Of a stretch of 64,000 nucleotides of DNA, positions 62,381 to 64,000 are shown piece by piece. The notes under the pieces are model-generated. The model was not told the DNA's origin, did no database searches, and worked only from the letters and a program-made list of their open reading frames with translations. Both the position numbers and the translations under genes were made by a program. This DNA is from an uncultured Actinobaculum sp. (lineage in GTDB: Bacteria > Actinomycetota > Actinomycetes > Actinomycetales > Actinomycetaceae): assembly GCA_938020505.1 (NCBI GenBank), contig CALIHR010000025.1:62001-126000 (forward strand), in the 5' to 3' direction. The stretch's first letter is position 1, and every line of letters starts with the position of its first letter.

Positions 62381-63136
62381 ATGAAGATTGCACGAATCGG
62401 GCTCGACCAGGGCCCGCGATACGCCGTCGTCGACGAAGAGAGCGGCGAGCTCATCCTCCTCGCCGACGATCCGCTGTTCGGCGAGGGCAAGCCCACCGGC
62501 CAGCGGCTCAGGCCGGAAGACGTCCGGCTGGTCTCGCCGATGATTCCGCGCTCGAAGGTCGTCGGCTTCGGCGGCTCCTATCCCGACGGCGAGCCCCCCG
62601 CCTCAACGGACGGCCTCCTCGTCTTCCTCAAACCCAACACCTCCGTCGTCGGGCCGGACGACCCGATCGTGCTTCCGCCCCATCTTCCCGAGGTCGTGCA
62701 CGAGGTCGAACTCGCCGTGGTCATCGGGCGCGTGGCCAAAGACGTTCCGCCCGAGCGGGCCCACGAGGCGATCCTCGGGTACACCGTCGCCGACGACGTC
62801 ACCGGAGTCCACGCGAACCTCGCCGTCGCCAAGGGGACGGACACGTTCTGCCCCGTCGGCCCGTACATCGAGACCGAGCTCGACCCGTCCGATCTGGCGC
62901 TGGCCTCGCGGATCGACGGCGAGCCCTCGCGCGAAGGCCGCACGTCCCAGCTCGCCTTCTCGGTTCCCGAACTCGTCTCGCACGCCTCGAAGATGTTCAC
63001 CCTGCTGCCAGGGGACATCGTGCTGACCGGTTCGCCGGGCGTGCGCGGCGTCGAACCGCAGATCGCGTCGGGGCAGACCGTCGAGGTCGAATGCGAGGGA
63101 ATCGGAAGGCTCCGCAATCCCGTCATCCGGCGGTGA
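62381..63136 (+). CDS. fumarylacetoacetate hydrolase-family protein
   Basis: A 251-residue enzyme of the FAH family, which hydrolyses or isomerises 2-oxo acids. The metal-binding core HEVELAVVIGRVAKDVP and GYTVADDVTG and the C-terminal LLPGDIVLTGSPGVRGVEP are typical. TAGAAT six bases before ATG 62381 suggests a leaderless promoter. The precise substrate (acylpyruvate or oxaloacetate-type) cannot be told. Confidence 0.9.
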   Translation: MKIARIGLDQGPRYAVVDEESGELILLADDPLFGEGKPTGQRLRPEDVRLVSPMIPRSKVVGFGGSYPDGEPPASTDGLLVFLKPNTSVVGPDDPIVLPPHLPEVVHEVELAVVIGRVAKDVPPERAHEAILGYTVADDVTGVHANLAVAKGTDTFCPVGPYIETELDPSDLALASRIDGEPSREGRTSQLAFSVPELVSHASKMFTLLPGDIVLTGSPGVRGVEPQIASGQTVEVECEGIGRLRNPVIRR

Positions 63137-63266
63137 GGCCGCCTGTCCGGAGCCGAGGCTGCATCCGCCGCTGAGACCATGGGCGCCGAGGCCGGCGTCC
63201 GGCGGGTGCGGGCGAGGCTGAAACAATGCCGAAGACGGGCGAAGGCGCGGATCAAAAGCGGACGGA

Positions 63267-63308
63267 GAAGGCGTGTGGCGCGGCAAACGAGCCGCGCCAC
63301 ACGCCTTC
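63267..63308. terminator. strong hairpin between convergent genes
   Basis: A perfect 18-bp inverted repeat (63267-63284 and 63291-63308) with a 6-base loop separates the FAH gene from the convergent permease. No T run follows on either side, so termination may need other factors. Confidence 0.7.
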
Positions 63309-63342
63309 CTGTCGATTGTGCAGCCGCCGCTGAGGGCAGACG

Positions 63343-64000
63343 TCAGTCGTTGCGCCTGCGGCTGGACGTCAGGACGTGCCGCTCGAGGGGCGTGCACACG
63401 AGCAGGGCCAGCAGCGTCAGCGCAAAACCAGCGCCCAAGACTCCTGCGAGCTGTATGTACGCGGATGTCGTCGGCGTCTCGTCCATGTAGCTGATGACCA
63501 GGAAGCAGCCGAATCCGGCGGCGATCACCGAGGTGGCTGCCAAGGGGCCGAGGACCTGGTGGAGCCTGCCGAGCGTGAAGACGCGGAAGGGGAATCCGAC
63601 CTTCGACAGGGCGACCGTCTGATCCGCCCTCTCGAAGACCAGGCTTGCCTGGTTCGTGAGCGAGGACTGCGCCGCGACGGCGAATCCGAAGGCGAGGGTG
63701 ATCCACACGCCGAACTTGATGTCGCGGAGCGCCCACTCCGACCCGGGGTTGGCGCTGTCTGGGGCTGCGCTCACAAAGCCCGCGACGAAGCACAGGAGCG
63801 CGACTCCGCCGACCGTCCGCCACACGGCTCGCGGATCGTCCAAAAGGCGTCGGACGGCGAGCAGGCGGGGCACCGAGGAGGTTTTCGTCAGCGGCCGCGC
63901 CGCGACCTGAAGCAGCCACGGCCCGACCAGCGAGAACGCCGCGACGAAGAGTCCGACGAAGACTCCCACTGCCACGAGCGCGGAGGTTTCCATCTTCGAG
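63343..64000 (-). CDS. FtsX-like permease, C-terminal part (5' partial)
   Basis: The frame is open to the window edge; an ATG at 63993 is the first inside, but the gene probably continues. About 216 residues are visible with hydrophobic segments at the start (LVAVGVFVGLFVAAFSLVGPWLL), around RTVGGVALLCFVAGFVSA, and two near the C-terminus (VLGPLAATSVIAAGFGCFLVISY and VLGAGFALTLLALLVCTPLE). The layout fits the second half of a large MacB/FtsX-type ABC permease. The basic end TSSRRRND is cytoplasmic. Confidence 0.7.
   Translation of the reverse strand, partial: SKMETSALVAVGVFVGLFVAAFSLVGPWLLQVAARPLTKTSSVPRLLAVRRLLDDPRAVWRTVGGVALLCFVAGFVSAAPDSANPGSEWALRDIKFGVWITLAFGFAVAAQSSLTNQASLVFERADQTVALSKVGFPFRVFTLGRLHQVLGPLAATSVIAAGFGCFLVISYMDETPTTSAYIQLAGVLGAGFALTLLALLVCTPLERHVLTSSRRRND

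Overview
The window reads as chromosomal DNA of a high-GC actinobacterium, probably of the Actinomycetales (Actinomycetaceae-like). The grounds are an AdnB/AdnA-type recombination helicase-nuclease pair, DUF3107, an actinobacterial Tad locus with a DUF4244 pilin, DUF3039, DUF2017 and DUF4916 proteins, a DUF222/HNH protein, an MprF-type lysyl-phosphatidylglycerol synthase, and a tmRNA tag ending in ALAA. Many starts are GTG and several transcripts look leaderless. I cannot name the species.

Layout. 1-4.0 kb: end of a membrane-anchored beta-sandwich protein, WecB epimerase and a secreted DUF2334 polysaccharide-deacetylase-like protein (envelope or exopolysaccharide). 4.3-12.6 kb: DUF3107, AdnB/AdnA-like helicase-nucleases and a kinase-fold phosphotransferase. 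12.7-17.6 kb: Tad pilus operon. 17.6-22.5 kb: prfB, ftsE, ftsX, a coiled-coil M23 peptidase and smpB. 22.5-38.2 kb: an accessory island lying between smpB and its RNA partner ssrA, with less GC-biased genes. 38.3-43.4 kb: ssrA, mprF and an HU-type protein, separated by repeat-rich spacers. 44-47.8 kb: DUF222/HNH protein, DUF3039 and a DEAD-type helicase. 48-53.8 kb: pncB, clpS, DUF2017, murI, an MBL phosphodiesterase-like protein, rph and rdgB, the same order of families as in mycobacteria. 53.8-56.6 kb: DUF4916, bcp, tRNA-Leu, a DUF5655-like protein and aroE. 57-60.4 kb: a four-gene cassette of a small secreted protein, a membrane-anchored helical protein, an ABC ATPase and a MacB/FtsX-like permease, preceded by three strong hairpins. 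60.4-64 kb: acyl-CoA ligase, FAH-family enzyme and the end of an FtsX-like permease.

The most interesting system is the three-gene operon at 23.06-33.08 kb: a SNF2/RapA-type helicase ending in a DUF3883 PD-(D/E)xK-like domain, a DUF1156 DNA adenine methylase, and a DUF499 ATPase carrying an N-terminal Swt1-like HEPN domain with an Rx4H motif. I infer an anti-phage system combining self-marking, DNA translocation or cleavage, and a possible RNase/abortive arm. Eroded Abi_2-like remnants, two Zn-ribbon paralogues and two lipoproteins fill the rest of the island. A second theme is short tandem repeats at gene starts and ends: an 18-bp array of start codons in the pilin gene, a 24-bp duplication in the last tad gene, an 18-bp palindrome array ahead of a lipoprotein, a 39-bp in-frame array ahead of mprF, and a 28-bp array crossing the stop codon of the SGNH lipoprotein.
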